Shown: positions 1 through 12,800 of the stretch, piece by piece
Position numbering within the stretch: position 1 is the first letter of the stretch
Layout: each line of letters opens with the position of its first letter
From: Berberis thunbergii
Lineage: Eukaryota; Streptophyta; Magnoliopsida; Ranunculales; Berberidaceae
Reading direction: 5' to 3'
DNA length: 64,000 nucleotides
Assembly: GCA_003290165.1 (NCBI GenBank)
Contig: QNQO01000649.1
Location: forward strand, 523,046-587,045
Program-made: the position numbers and the translations under genes
Notes under the pieces: generated by a model
Database searches by the model: none
The model's input: only the letters and a program-made list of their open reading frames with translations
What the model was told of the DNA's origin: nothing

Positions 1-2740
1 GGTCTGATCAAATGCATTTGTATCCATCGCAATTCGCATTTGATCAGTCACTTGTTGTATGCCGATGATCTTATGATTTTTTGTAGAGCCTCATTGGCAG
101 AAGCTCACTCAATCACAAACATTCTTCTTAACTACGGCATCAGACCGTCAATTATGACAAGACGTCGGTTTACTTCAATTCTATTGTGCAAAGTAACATG
201 CTAAGATGATCTTTAGAATTCTGGGCTCCAAGATGTATAACCCTAAAGATAAATACTCAAGCTCCCTTCTGTTACTGTCCAAAAAGAAAGTTGTTGACTT
301 TAAAATCATGTTGGATAAAGTTCATTCTAAGCTTTCCAATTGGAAATCTATAGTTCTTTCTAGGGGTGGGCAAAAATCGATTTAAATTTGGTTAATCGAC
401 CGAACCGAACCGAAATATGAGTAGAGAGAAAATAATTTAAACCGAACCGAACCAATTATAAACGGTTCAAAATCGGTTTGCGATTTTGAACCGACCGATT
501 AATTAAATATATATAAATAACTAAATAAAAAGTAGGTGTCAATACTTGATTAGTGCAACAAATGCATTGCAATACACCATGTTGCACTAAATCACCCCAT
601 TCTCTCAAAGTTTTCAATTTTGGGCTAAAAATTGAGTCTATAAAAAAAATTGGACCTATAAAAAAATTGGACATGTTTTAATGAAAGTCTTTCAAATGCT
701 TGAGCCTGAAATTTCGGTCCAACCGAACCGAACCGATCCGAAATTCGGTTCAATCGAATTCATCGGTTTACAAATACAAAATTCGGTTTCGGTTTGGGTT
801 TTGGACAAACTGAATTAAATCGGTTCGAAATCGGTTTAGGGCTCAAAACCGAACCGAACCGACATTGCCCACCCCTAGTTCTTTCCCAAGCTGGTAGAAC
901 TGTTTTGATTAAACCTGTCATGAATTTTATTTCCATATATATCATGCAGACTTTCTTGCTTCCAGTTTCAATCACCACTAAGCTGGACAATCTCACGTGA
1001 AATCTCTGGTGGAACAAAATAAATAATAGTAAAGCAAAACATACTTGTACCTGGCGATGGATAACACTACCACATTTTCTCGGTGGTTTCAATATTCAAA
1101 TAGTCAGCACAAAAAATTTGGCTCTTATGGCTAAGAACATTTGGCAAGTTCTATCCTAGCCATTGAATGCCCGCTCCTTGCCGCTTAAAGCTATCTACTT
1201 CCCTGGTAAAAACTTGTTCCAATTATCCAAGCTTCCTTCCATAGCCTCATTTGCTTGGAGGGGCAATATCATTTCTTTGGCTTGGATGAAATGACATCTG
1301 ATCTGGCAACTTCTCTTTGGGGAGATAATAAATCTTTGGAGTGACTGTTGGGTTAAGTCGGGCTTGGTACTGGTAGATTGTGTGCCCTCCAACCTCTACC
1401 AGCCTCAACCCCTAATTATATTTCTGACTTATGGTTACATACCTCGAGTCAGCAATATCAATGGAATATTCCTCTTCTTCAATTTCTCTTCCCTGGCCCG
1501 GTTATTAGAGACATCTTGGACATTCAATTCAAGCTTACATCATATCCTGATAAACTGATCTGATTACTGGATAAAAAAGGCACATTTTCAGTATAAAAAA
1601 AATGCTACTAGGACTTTTTTCAATGATCAGAATGAGAACTCCACTTCTGCGGAGAGATCTCCCCTTGTGCCTACTAGCATGCTCAGAGCGATTTGGCGCA
1701 TTAAAGCACCCCCCCCCCCCCAATGCTCTTCATCTTATCCGGAAAATCAGTCAAGATATCCTGCCAACTAATACCAAACTGGTTAAACTGCGTGTGCCCC
1801 TTAAGAATCTCTATTGTTTCTGTAATCAGCATTAAGAGGATGTCATTCATCTCTTGTTTCTTTGCCCTGTTATTCTTAAGCTCTGGCTCCTTACCCCTCT
1901 CCCTATGGATTGGGTCAGGGCCCATAATAACCTGCCAACTATAACTCAGTTGTTAAGGTTCATGTGAAAAACAACCATTGATCACCTGAGGGTGCAAGAA
2001 GAAATGCTTGCCCAATTCACGGCCGTCCTACACACCATTCGGCAGGAATGTAACAACATTATTTTCAACAACAAAAAATTGTGTTCACCGATCTTCCTTA
2101 CAAAGTTCAAGAACAGTTGGAATGCCTGGAAGAACTAATGGTTCGGTTCTCCTTTGAACAAGTCTACTTTGGTCAATTTGGTTGCACCTACTGACTCGAT
2201 GTCTTTTATCCTCAACCTTCCTCGGCCGACTATCATTCCTTGCACTAGGAAAAATACTCATACCACAGATTCTGTTCATGGCCCCTGGCCAGAAGCCGAA
2301 ACAAATCTCCATAATTTAATTCAGATGCATCTCTAGTCAGTCAGAACTCATCATATTAATACCAGATTTAATTGGCTTAATCTTGTTCATTTTACTTTTG
2401 ATCCAGATACGATTATTGTCACTTACGATGCTAGTTTCTTTGATATCCAAAAACAAGGTGCAATAGGAATTTTGCAGTGGCGATCCTTGGCGAAGTTCTG
2501 GCACAAGTAACACGTTCTCTCTCAGGGAAAGTCCATGATAGCACATTGGCAGTGTGTCTTGTAGCAAAAGCTACTATTTTGTTAGTCTAGGAACAACAGT
2601 GGAAGAAGGGCTTTTTTTTGTGACTCAGGCTTGCTCACCACTATTTTGCACGAAGACAAACTGGATCACAGGACGGGCATGGACTGGATGTGATTTCTTA
2701 TTGCGCCTTTTGTTTTCTCACTGTAATTGGTTCTGTACTT
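1..2740 (+). mobile_element. Degenerate LINE (non-LTR retrotransposon) remnant, 3' part of ORF2
   Basis: Forward-strand translation gives the reverse-transcriptase catalytic motif YADD at about 58-69. After an inserted element (361-877) follow the thumb-region signature SQAGRTVLIK (about 885-920) and the GG..N....N.ALMAKN stretch (about 1085-1140). A zf-RVT-like segment lies at about 1677-1910 (IWRIKAP, then ILPTNTKLV, CNQH, HLLFLCPV). An RNase-H-like tail with a TYDASFF motif is at about 2400-2740. Stops and frameshifts occur throughout, so nothing is translatable. The 5' end lies outside the window and the 3' end abuts a Helitron terminus at 2744. Order and motifs fit the plant L1-type RT, zf-RVT, RNase H layout. 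Confidence 0.85.
361..877. mobile_element. hAT-type MITE inserted in the LINE
   Basis: The ends are 13-bp terminal inverted repeats TAGGGGTGGGCAA / TTGCCCACCCCTA. They are flanked by a perfect 8-bp target duplication GTTCTTTC (353-360 and 878-885). Eight-bp duplications with this TIR are typical of the hAT superfamily. The 517-bp interior has no coding capacity but carries many CCGAACC/GGTTCGG units near both ends and an AT-rich centre. The insertion splits the LINE reverse-transcriptase reading frame. Confidence 0.88.
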
Positions 2741-2743
2741 ATA

Positions 2744-3585
2744 CTAGCATATTACCCGTGTCGTTGGCACTCCACATATTTTTTTTCCTTCCAATATCAT
2801 AAACAGGACACCCTCACCAACAATGCCCTCAATCGAATCCATAAAAGAATCATATTTTAAAATATTACCTAAATTTTGTAAGCCCAAACGTATTTTTCAA
2901 TAAACATACTAATTATTTTTAAAGTAAAACTCGGTTAAAATTAGAAAATCGATTGAATGTTTGGGGTATTTATTTGAATGTTCATTAAAATGTCTGTCCC
3001 TTTGAAAAATATTATACTAAGGCATGAAATATTAAAAATACTTAAATATTTTAATAATAAAATACATGGCTTGAAATTTAAAATTTTTATATTGATAATT
3101 GGGTTTGTTGGAAAGATCTTTAAAATTGCATTTCAACGATACCAAGTTTACCAAAATTCGACAACTACATAGATAATTATGATAATTTTCATTTTAAAAA
3201 TATATACTTTCTCTCACCGCCACATGTACATTCCACCTATTTTTTCACAAGTTATTTCATTTTCTTTGCCCTTCTATGTTTAATATTTACAAACATGTCA
3301 TCACAGGGAATGAATCTCAACTCTCAACTCATTTTCTAACTTTAAATCATAGCCATCTTTTATCTTCAAACTTCAGCAATGAATAGTAATATGTTTATTT
3401 TTATCCCTGAGAACTTAATATGGAGGCTCATTCTCTTGGAGCAGCAGAACAAACTATTTGTAATAGGTTTATTTAAGTTATGAGCAATATACTTTTAACA
3501 AAAAACAAAAAACAAAAAACAAAAACAAAAAAAACAAACATCTACATCACATAAATGAAAAAATTCTAAATTTTTAGAGACCAAA
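2744..3585 (-). mobile_element. Non-autonomous Helitron, copy 1 (inverted)
   Basis: Read on the minus strand, this copy ends in a Helitron-like 3' terminus: a short hairpin GTGCC-AAC-GACAC, then GGGTAATATG and terminal CTAG, followed by T. The terminal G is the complement of position 2744. The interior (about 2980-3390) is the reverse complement of parts of copy 2 (about 3610-3960). The 5' end is not clear and lies somewhere between about 3400 and 3585. There is no Rep/helicase coding. Confidence 0.6.
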
Positions 3586-4493
3586 TCTAAATTACAAATC
3601 AGAGTGGTGTTTTACTATTCATTGCTGACTAAGAAAAAGTCAAATTGAAATGATTAGATATAAAAGATGGTTAAGATTGAAAGTTGAAAAATATATTGAA
3701 TTTGAGGATTGAGATTCATTTTCTATGATGACATATTTGTACATATAAAATATGCAAAAGGGCAAAAATAATGAAATTTTTTTTAAAAAAGTTGGTGGAA
3801 TGTACATGTGGCGGAGAGAAAATATACTATGTTTTTATTTTAACAAAATAAAAATTATAATAATTGTCTACATCGTCATCGAATTTTGGTAAACATAGTA
3901 TCGTTGAAATGCATTTTTGAAGATCTTTTCAACAAAATTAATGATCAATACAAGCGCTAAAATTTAATAAATATATATTTTATAATTAAAAAAGACATCA
4001 TTGAGCTTGGATTAGGCAAAGATATGTGAAAAAATTGAATTGTTTGGAGAACCAAAATCCATGTAACCGACCCCGAAAATATCGGGAATGGGTTTTGATG
4101 ATGAAATTCTATAATTAAAACGTAAAATGTATTTCACATCTTTAATATTTTTCAAATCAATTAGACGGGCTGATCATACCAGAAAAAAATGAGTCAGGTA
4201 TCTTAATGCACATTTAAACAAAAACTTTAAACTTCATGTTTTGACGAATTCAAAGACTGGGGGGAGAACTCATTATCGGCTTTTAAAATTTTTCCCAAAC
4301 TGATTCAAATTTGACCAAGTGTAACCCTAAAATTTATAATATAAAATTTTACCTTAGAATATGTCTACACTTCAATACTGATTGAAAATGAAAATGGGGA
4401 TAGTGACAGAGGTGTTCAGTATAAAATATTTAGCAAATAAAAAATAAAAAATAAAAAATATGTGGAGTGCCAACGGCACGGGGCATACTCCAG
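3586..4493 (+). mobile_element. Non-autonomous Helitron, copy 2
   Basis: The 5' end is TCTAAATTACAAATCAG (3586 on). The 3' end has the hairpin GTGCC-AAC-GGCAC at about 4468-4480, followed by GGGGCATACT and a degenerate CTRR end (CCAG) at 4490-4493. It is a direct repeat of copy 3 and an inverted repeat of copy 1. AT-rich and non-coding. Confidence 0.6.
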
Positions 4494-5174
4494 TCTATAT
4501 TACAATTCAGGATGATGTTTTATTATTCATTGTTGATTGGGACAAAGTCAAATTGAAAGTATTAGAGGTAAAAGATGGTTAGGATTGAAAGTTGGAAAAT
4601 GTATGAATTTGAAGATTGAGATTCATTTCTTATGATGGTATATTTGTAAATATAAAACATGTAAAATGAAAAAAATAATGCAAAAAGTTGGTGGAATGTA
4701 CATGTGGCGGAGAGAGAAAATATTGTGTTTTTCTTTAAGAAAAATGAAAATTATCATAAATATATACATCATTATCGAATTTTGGAAAACTTGGCATTGT
4801 TGAAATGCATTTTTGAAGATCTTTCCAACAAAATCAATAATCAATATAAGCGCTAAAATTGTAAAATATATATATATATATATTTTATAATTAATAAACG
4901 TATAATGTATTTCACGTCTTTAATATTTTTCAAAGCAATGAGACGTGTCGATCATATAAAAAAATGGGTCAGGCATCTTAATTCACGTTTAAACAAAAAT
5001 CATAAACTTAATGTTTTGGTGAATTCAGAGATTGGGAAGAACTCATTATTATCATTTAAAATTTTTCTCCAACTTATTCAAATTTAACTAAATCTAGCCA
5101 TAAAATTTATAATAAATATTTTTATTTTAGAATAGACTTAAATTTCAATAAGTCTATTCTAGGTCATACTCTAG
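4494..5174 (+). mobile_element. Non-autonomous Helitron, copy 3, abutting copy 2
   Basis: It begins TCTATATTACAATTCAG immediately after the last base of copy 2, and matches copy 2 over its 5' and middle parts. It ends CATACTCTAG at 5165-5174. The hairpin part seen in copies 1 and 2 is missing. A stray 5' terminus of the same family (TCTATATTACAAATCAG) recurs at 21299. Head-to-tail insertion of one Helitron next to another is known behaviour of the group. Confidence 0.5.
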
Positions 5175-5207
5175 GGTCGACAATAAAAAAGTAAGCTGGC
5201 ATAAAAG

Positions 5208-5444
5208 CACGTGGGAATTTGCTGCCGTAGACAATGACGTATACAGTTGCCCCAATTTTGGTCTTTCTCCCACATGCTTTCTCCGTGCCCTCTTTTTTTT
5301 ATAACTTTTTATTGTGTGGTTCTCAATCCAAATTATTATTTCTTAATCACATTACATAATAAAAAAAAACTTAATTTTAATAACATAATTAAATTAGACT
5401 TCCAAAAATGTCAGTTATATTAACACCCAAAGTTCCAATATAAA
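5208..5444 (+). promoter_or_regulatory. CYP94C promoter elements: G-box, TGACG, TATA box
   Basis: A perfect G-box CACGTG lies at 5208-5213, a TGACG core at 5235-5239 and TATAAA at 5439-5444. The TATA box is about 36 bp before the presumed ATG at 5480, so the 5' UTR would be very short. CYP94B/C genes are induced by jasmonate through MYC factors that bind G-boxes, so this box is a plausible response site. That link is inference. Confidence 0.45.
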
Positions 5445-5479
5445 CACCCTCTTGGCTCTCTTTCTCCTTCATTTCTCCA

Positions 5480-7062
5480 ATGGAGTTCTTGCAAAAACCT
5501 TCATCACCATTTCTTCTTCAATCCTCTGAAGCCATTCAAACGACCTTCACCTTACTCTTCTTCTCGTTCACCGTCTTCTTCGCTATGTTCTCACTACTTT
5601 TTCGTTAACAAGACTCAATCTTTGGTGGTGTCAATGCGACTTATGTTCGACTTACTTATCATCAAGTTGGTCAAGCAAATTCGATAACCTTTGTGATTGG
5701 TACACTCATCTCCTTGCAAAATCACCAAACTCCACCATACACATCCATGTTCTCCGTAACATAGTCACAGCGAACCCCATGAATGTTGAGTACATGCTCA
5801 AGACTAAATTCGAAAACTATCCCAAAGGCAAGCCTTTTTCCTTAATACTAGGTGATCTACTTGGTCGCGGTATCTTCAACGTTGATGGAGAATTATGGAA
5901 ATTTCAACGTAAAATGGCTAGTCTAGAGCTCGGTAGCCTCACCATACGGTCATATGCATTCGAGATTGTTACGAATGAGATCAACAATAGACTAGTTCCA
6001 CTCTTAACAATGGTGGCAAATAGAGAAGGAGAAGGAGAAGGATTTGTTGATCTACAGGACATATTTCGGAGATTTACGTTCGATAATATATGTAATTTTA
6101 CGTTCGGATTGGACCCGGGGTGCCTTAAATTGTCACTACCGATTTCAGAGTTTGCAGTGGCATTTGATCTAGCATCAAAACTGTCTGCAGAGCGCGCCAT
6201 GTCTCCTTCTCCGTTCATTTGGAAGATGAAACGTTTGTTGAATCTGGGCAATGAGAAGAAGCTCAAGGAGGCAATCATGATGGTCAACATTTTAGCGGAC
6301 GAGATCATTCGACAACGGCGTTCCATAGGCTTCAAAAATAACCCAGACCTTTTATCACGGTTCATGGGATCGGTCAATGATGACAAGTATTTACGAGACA
6401 TTGTAGTAAGTTTCATTTTAGCTGGTCGTGACACAGTTGGATCTGCATTGAGTAGCTTCTTTTGGTTATTATCGAAGAACCCAGGTATCGAATCCACCAT
6501 TCTGGCTGAATCGGATAGAATTATGGGTTTAAGTCCAGAAATTGTGAGCTTTGAGCAACTACAAGAAATGCCATACTTGCAAGCAGCCTTGTATGAGAGT
6601 ATGAGACTATATCCACCAGTACAATTTGACTCGAAATTCGCCATGGATGACGATATCCTTCCGGATGGAACATTCGTTAGGAAAGGAACTCGTGTAACTT
6701 ATCATCCCTACGCAATGGGCCGGATGGAAGAGGTTTGGGGACCCGACTGCCTCGAATTCAAGCCGGAAAGGTGGTTAGTTAATGGGTCATTTGCACCCGT
6801 AAGTCCGTTCGAGTACCCGGTTTTCCAAGCCGGAGTTAGAGTATGTTTGGGCAAGGAAATGGCATTGGTGGAAATGAAAACCGTCGCGAACACATTGATC
6901 AGACGGTTCAAGATCAAAGTGATCGAACCAAGTGGCGGTGGCCTCCGGTTTGCACCGGGGTTAACCGCAACCATCAAGGGTGGACTCAAAGTTGCGGTTC
7001 TGACAACCGAGGAGAAGTTAATAAGAGCACCCCAAGTACCAAAAAACACATGTGATCAGTGA
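5480..7062 (+). CDS. Cytochrome P450, CYP94C subfamily (jasmonoyl-isoleucine oxidase-like), with a frameshift
   Basis: Single-exon P450. The first ATG (5480) opens a hydrophobic anchor of 42 codons that meets TAA at 5606-5608. Codons shifted by one phase continue at once with residues conserved in CYP94C (CDLCSTYL, then DWYTHLL) and join the long open frame that runs to 7062, about 525 residues in total. P450 landmarks are present in order: AGRDTV (I helix), ESMR (ExxR), FKPERW, and the heme loop FQAGVRVCLG with the Cys codon at 6844-6846. Similarity to Arabidopsis CYP94C1, which oxidises JA-Ile towards 12-carboxy-JA-Ile in the endoplasmic reticulum, is strong across the whole length. The only lesion is the phase change near 5600. 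It is either a sequence error or a recent loss of the membrane anchor. An internal ATG at 5779 would give 427 residues without the anchor. Confidence 0.85.
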
Positions 7063-9859
7063 GGAGGAATTCGATAAAAACCAACATCTGGGTGGTGGTG
7101 TCAGTAGAGAGGACTAGATCTACTATGTTAAGGAGAAGAAATGTACTTGGAAATCATTAAAAGCTGGACCAGAAGAGTTGATGGTGATGGGGATGGGGAT
7201 GTTTATGGGAAGGACTGTTCAATATGATCATCTTGGTTTTGTGAAGAATATATACAGAAAAAATGGTGGTTTGGTAGTTGAACTTTGAGGGTTTATGGTG
7301 CATTGTACTTTTCCTTTATAATATAAACTTGTCCATCATTATAGACATCATAGTATGAATTAATCTTTTTTATTACAAGTTTGGAAGTGCCGGTGAACAA
7401 CATTACATTCATTATTCTCTTCTTGTTATGATTATTTTCGAGTAGGAACGGTATAAATGATCAAAGAACAGGTAGACCAAACTACCATCATAATATCAAA
7501 TTGAATTTGAACTCGATGTTAAGGTAGATGGCCGGAAGCTTGCGTATTGAATGCATGGTGGGGATGTTGGAACCATTTTAGGAAATAAATGGATAATTAA
7601 GGAGGAAAAAAGTAGTTGGGGAAGAAGGCGTAATAGACCCTACAACTTAAAAGCATTTTTTGTTCACCATTTTAGTTGGAAATGAATAAAAAAGCTGAAC
7701 AGAAGGCAGATTTACTGGATCGTTTCACGGTAGTATGCAAGCTCATCCGTTGCTTGTTCAAATCGCGTCTTTGTCTTTGATCTTGCGTTTTTTATCTATC
7801 TATATATAGTTCAAAATATGTCACTTTGGACACCTTCTTTTGAAAGGGAAAGACTGGTCTAAATGAGCAACATATAATGAGGTGGATCATCATCTTCACC
7901 AACAATCAGGTCTAGAATCGGTTTCTCAGATGTTTAAAAGGCAGTCTCATACAAAACCAATTAGAACAATATCATAAGCCTTTTGTTGCTTAATTTATAT
8001 AGTTAGGCAATAAGTCTCCTAAACATATATCGTAGTGTTGAGACTGAGACAATATTAATTCAAGTGCATGGCAATCAGTGAGAGTGGCTTAATTATAATA
8101 AGCTGTTGAATCTCCACATGTACTTTAATAGCATTTTTTAGACATCTGGGTAGCACGGATCGAAGTTTGCTGAAGATATGAAGTGGGGTTGAGCTTTTTA
8201 AGCAATCAGGTAGGTGTCAGTCAGCAAACTCCATCAACTCACACACAAGCACATTGTTCATGTGTTCCTGAATGTTTTTTTCATTAAAAGCAACCACTAT
8301 GAAGTACGACTGGTTTATTTTCTTCTTCTTGTTGTTGTTGTGGTGAGCATTCAGGACCAAATGTTGTCACCTACTCCACTTAATGAAAAACCTGGCTCTT
8401 CTTCCTTTTTTCAAAAGATGTCTTTTTAACACTTCAAGAAGTGGTTCTCCTATGCTGCAATGGACAATTGTGATTATATGGTTATATAAACTTGCAATGA
8501 AGTGCTCCCTCAGTGAATTTTTTTATACAACATTAAGTAGATATTTGTGAAATGCTCCTCTTTGGCTTAATTATTTTGTTTCTAAAATGGATTTTAAACT
8601 CAATTACAATAAATCAAACTCTTTAAAAATAACTAAACCAAATGTCAATTTTAGAGAATATGCAACTCATTGAATTATGAGTTTTGGTATATATTCATTT
8701 TATCATAATACACTATAGATGCAAGTAGTAAACTTTATCATCAATTATCACGACGAAATTGTAATAGTAATGATTGATTTTGTATAAATATTTGGTACAA
8801 AGTTATTCTCTCCATGTGTATCATTTCTTCAAGAGTTGTTGTACATGGATAATATTTCTATCTCCATCAAATCTGATTTCCATGTGTATCATTTAAAAAA
8901 AAAAAAGTCCCTTATGAGAGAATTAAATTGTTTTAGAATTTGGGTGTTTTTTTGGGTTTATCTAGAAATGGGAATTTTTTTTTGTAAAAACATGGGGCCA
9001 ATTTTCTATGAATTTCCCTATTTTTAAATGTAGCAAAAATAAGAGCAGACCTTTGTCTGCCAACAATAAGTCTTTCATTTGTTATATTTGAGCAGTGAAT
9101 GCAAGTACAGGTGCATTATAAGCTGTTCATTGTTTCACAACTTTCACGACTTGAACCTGCACCATATATAATTAACTAATGATCCCCACATATAAAATTA
9201 TTCTACAATGCGTGCTTGTTTGAGATTCAAGTGTTTCCAAATTATTGACAAATAATCTTGGATCCGTCTTTTTCGAGCTCGTGGAGTCATTGTCCATGTT
9301 GAAGAAAGGTCAGGACCACAGCCAGGAGCTCCTTCATTTGGTAAACTCATAAACCACGCATCTAAGTCATGATTTGTTTTATGGCACAGCTACTCCAGGT
9401 TCTTCCTAACAATCAATCAAAGTAACAGAAAATTGATCTTGAAAGTCGAAAGATCAATAATAATACTACCACAATCACCCAACTTCAATACGGAATTTGA
9501 TACATCTCTTCATTGTTGATCAATAATACTACCATTATGTTTTCCTTTCATTCTTTTCTAAGCTAAACTCATTATTTTAGTTTCAATGTAACACATGACA
9601 ATTCCAGCTCGAAATACAAAAATTAAAGCCAAGTTCTTATCAAGGATTGGTAATACCACCACACCGCCCTCATCCCTCACTGCAATTTGCTAAAGGTTTG
9701 ACAACTACATCCATTAACAATCTGGATTGTGATTTAGGTGAGCAAGTAGGAGTGGTCTCACCAACGAAAAGGAGGCTCTGATTGGTCACTCCAGTTTAGG
9801 TCCTCGAAACATGTTAAGAGAAAGTAGACAAGAACAGACAGTTACTAGGCCAATACCAG
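7063..9859. other. Intergenic, between the P450 and CESA1 3' ends
   Basis: Both flanking genes end here (convergent). 7063-7330 looks like the P450 3' UTR. I see no gene, clear repeat termini or RNA gene in the rest. It is AT-rich with short poly(A) and poly(T) runs, for example near 8897 and 8977. Confidence 0.5.
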
Positions 9860-12800
9860 CTACTTTGCCATGCAGTCTACACCGCATTGAGCATTTGCAA
9901 CTCCTTTTTTAGTGTCAGAGGTGAAGGGGTCAATGTGCATCCACAGCAACGAAAAAATAGATGCAATTAGGAGTGACCAGACAATAACAATGGTTGGGGT
10001 CCGGTTTTGTCGACCCAACAAACCCTTCAAGAATGGATACAGATGGACTATCACCCATATAGCGAAGAACAGCTTGCCAAAGAGGGGACCCCATGATTGG
10101 TATCCGCTAGTTATCCCATATGACACACCTCCCACAATACCCACCATGTTCATAATAAGAATAGTAGTAGGAGGAATGAGCAATGCTGTCCACTTGAACA
10201 GATACATTTCCGAAAATTCACCATCATCATCAGATGCCTTTGACGTGACGGTGAAGTTGGTATCTATACCTGCAAGCACCTTCAATAATCCCTGGAAAAC
10301 AGCAAATAGATGCGCTGATGTTCCACCAATGACCCAAAATTGTTCATTTCTCCACAAGTCAGCAATCCCAACCCCACTCCACTTCATTTCCAATATACCA
10401 GTGGCAAAGATTGAAGCAAAGAGCAGAATGAACCATATACCAGCGTAATTGCTTATCTGCACACATTGAACAAAACCTAGTTGAGTTTAAAAGTGCTCCT
10501 TGAAATTTAGAAAACTTAAAAAGCATTCTGCTTCAAACTGTTAGTTATGTGCACACAACACCGAATGCACATTGCACACATAATATGCTAGCTGCTAAAC
10601 ATCCTAGGTTTTAGGAGGGTTAGACAAAATCAAGAAGAACTTATACATATCGATGTTTGAACAGAAAAACATCCAATAGTTTTTGTATTGATATTACACA
10701 GTGATATTCTTGAATTACATTTTTTTATACACATCAATGAAAAAAAAAATATTTGCATGTACCCTTCAAAATAGAAAAAAAAAAAAAAAAATGATTAGAC
10801 CAGTTTCCAGTTTCCAGTTTGAAAGTGCTTGATACGTTTACAACAAATTTATTCTGGGTAAACATACATGCAGATTATTCTTTATGCATACATGCACGTG
10901 CAGAACTAACCAATGGTGTGGTGCAAAACATGTGAAAACGTACGACTTTTCACTGACCTGAGGGATGATGAATTTACCAGTAAGGAGGCAGATTGCTGGA
11001 AGTATACAGTAAGCAAGCAGTGGTATGGAGGTAAGAGGGTAAACAATTGTATTAATGTAAGCCAACCTCTCAAGTAACTTCAATCTTCCACTATATCCAT
11101 ACCATATGGGGCAATGCCTGCTCAGCAGAATTTCAATTGATCCCAAGGCCCAACGAAGAACCTGATTAAGACGATCTGAAAGATTAATAGGGGCAGATCC
11201 CTTGAATGCAGGACGATCGGGCATGCAATAAATAGATAACCATCCTCGAGCATGCATCTTAAATCCAGTCAAAATATCTTCAGTAACAGAACCATAGATC
11301 CAGCCAATCTGAGTAGAGTAAGCAGGATTTGAGTCAAAACACATCTGATACCTAAATCTCACAGAAAGTAGCATGGATATATCACCTTATTTGCTCACCT
11401 CTTTACCCCATTCAGACTTGTCCTCGTAACCACAGCTAATGACATGCATGGCTTCTTTTACAAGAGAAATTGGGTTCATTGACTCTGGAACACCTCCCTT
11501 CTCCACGAAGGTCGATGCAATAAAAACTGAGGATTGACCAAATCTCTTTTCTAAACTCTTCTGAGACATAAGAAGGGATCTATCATCGTCAATGCCTGCA
11601 AAACTTGGAGCATATCATTATCACTTAAGGTAAGCTATTTCCAATAGATTGGAGTGACACTAGTTGGAATGGCCCAGGCATAAGGGACTGATCATAACCA
11701 AAAGAATGTGAAGCTATGCAAAGTGTTGAAGAAATATGGAATAGAGTGTTGTAAGCATGTCAGGCAGAATATAGTAATGAAGAAACATGAAGTGTTGATG
11801 CCATATAGAGACAATCTGGAGCTACAGAATGGTTGGGTTGGATCAGCAGTGATGTTGGAAATTTGGAACTTGAAAAAAAAAAATTAATAATAAATACCAA
11901 CAGGCAACAGGCTTTAGAAACTTACCCTCTACACCCTCTTCAATGTCTTCCATGTTAAAAATGGGAATAGTAGACTCATTTCTTTCCACTGCACCCTTCT
12001 TATCATTGTACTTATTCCAACCACGTCCTTTCTTTCTAGATCCAAAACAGTTTCTAACAATGATGTTTGGTTCCAAATCAGCCTCAGTTAAGACTGGATC
12101 ATATCCATAAAGAGCTTTCCTATTGAAACAACAACCAGTTCCCACATATACTGGACCTTGAATGCCATCCAAACCTTTCAAGTTGATCTGCAAGGTAGAG
12201 AATCCATAAGAAATTTTTTGTTTATACAACAGTTAGAGCATGCACATAGATGCTAACATTCTCTAGTGAAAGTGATCATACATCAAAAAAGACAACGTTG
12301 CGGTTAGCATATCGGTCATGAAGATCAATGCCATCAAATCGTTGTGGGAACTGAACATAGCAGGTTTTCTTTCCCAACACGGGATCCATCAAGAAACACA
12401 TTGCTTCTCTAAGAGCCTTGCTATTGTTGAAGTAGTGATCACAGTCAACGTTCAGAAGATAGGCGCCATTGGTAAGAACAGCTGACACTCGAATCTGGAT
12501 TACCAAAAATAAATCAAGCCCAGTCAATCCAAAAAGTTGACTGATAGTATAATGCATAATATAATCAGCTAAGATGATGCCCATCTCTGTAGAACAAAAT
12601 GGACATTAGTCGATCAACATCAAGTGAGGGAAGTCCCTGGAATGATTGTGCTATGGCTATTCCAACATCTACCTCATCGTCTGCATGATCTAGTTTGACA
12701 AGCATTTGCAGACTACATGAAAATACACATGAATTGAATACTAACTCAAAATGTTAAAGAATAAGCTTTTTGGTATCACAAACCAAAGCATTCATTGCTC

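Noticed and set aside
2740..4496. Apparent TIR transposon with about 40-bp inverted ends
   Set aside because: The ends have a hairpin followed by CTAG/T and lack a target duplication, so outward-facing Helitron 3' termini explain them better.
5904..6644. 246-residue minus-strand open frame across the P450
   Set aside because: Antisense shadow. The plus strand carries all P450 motifs.
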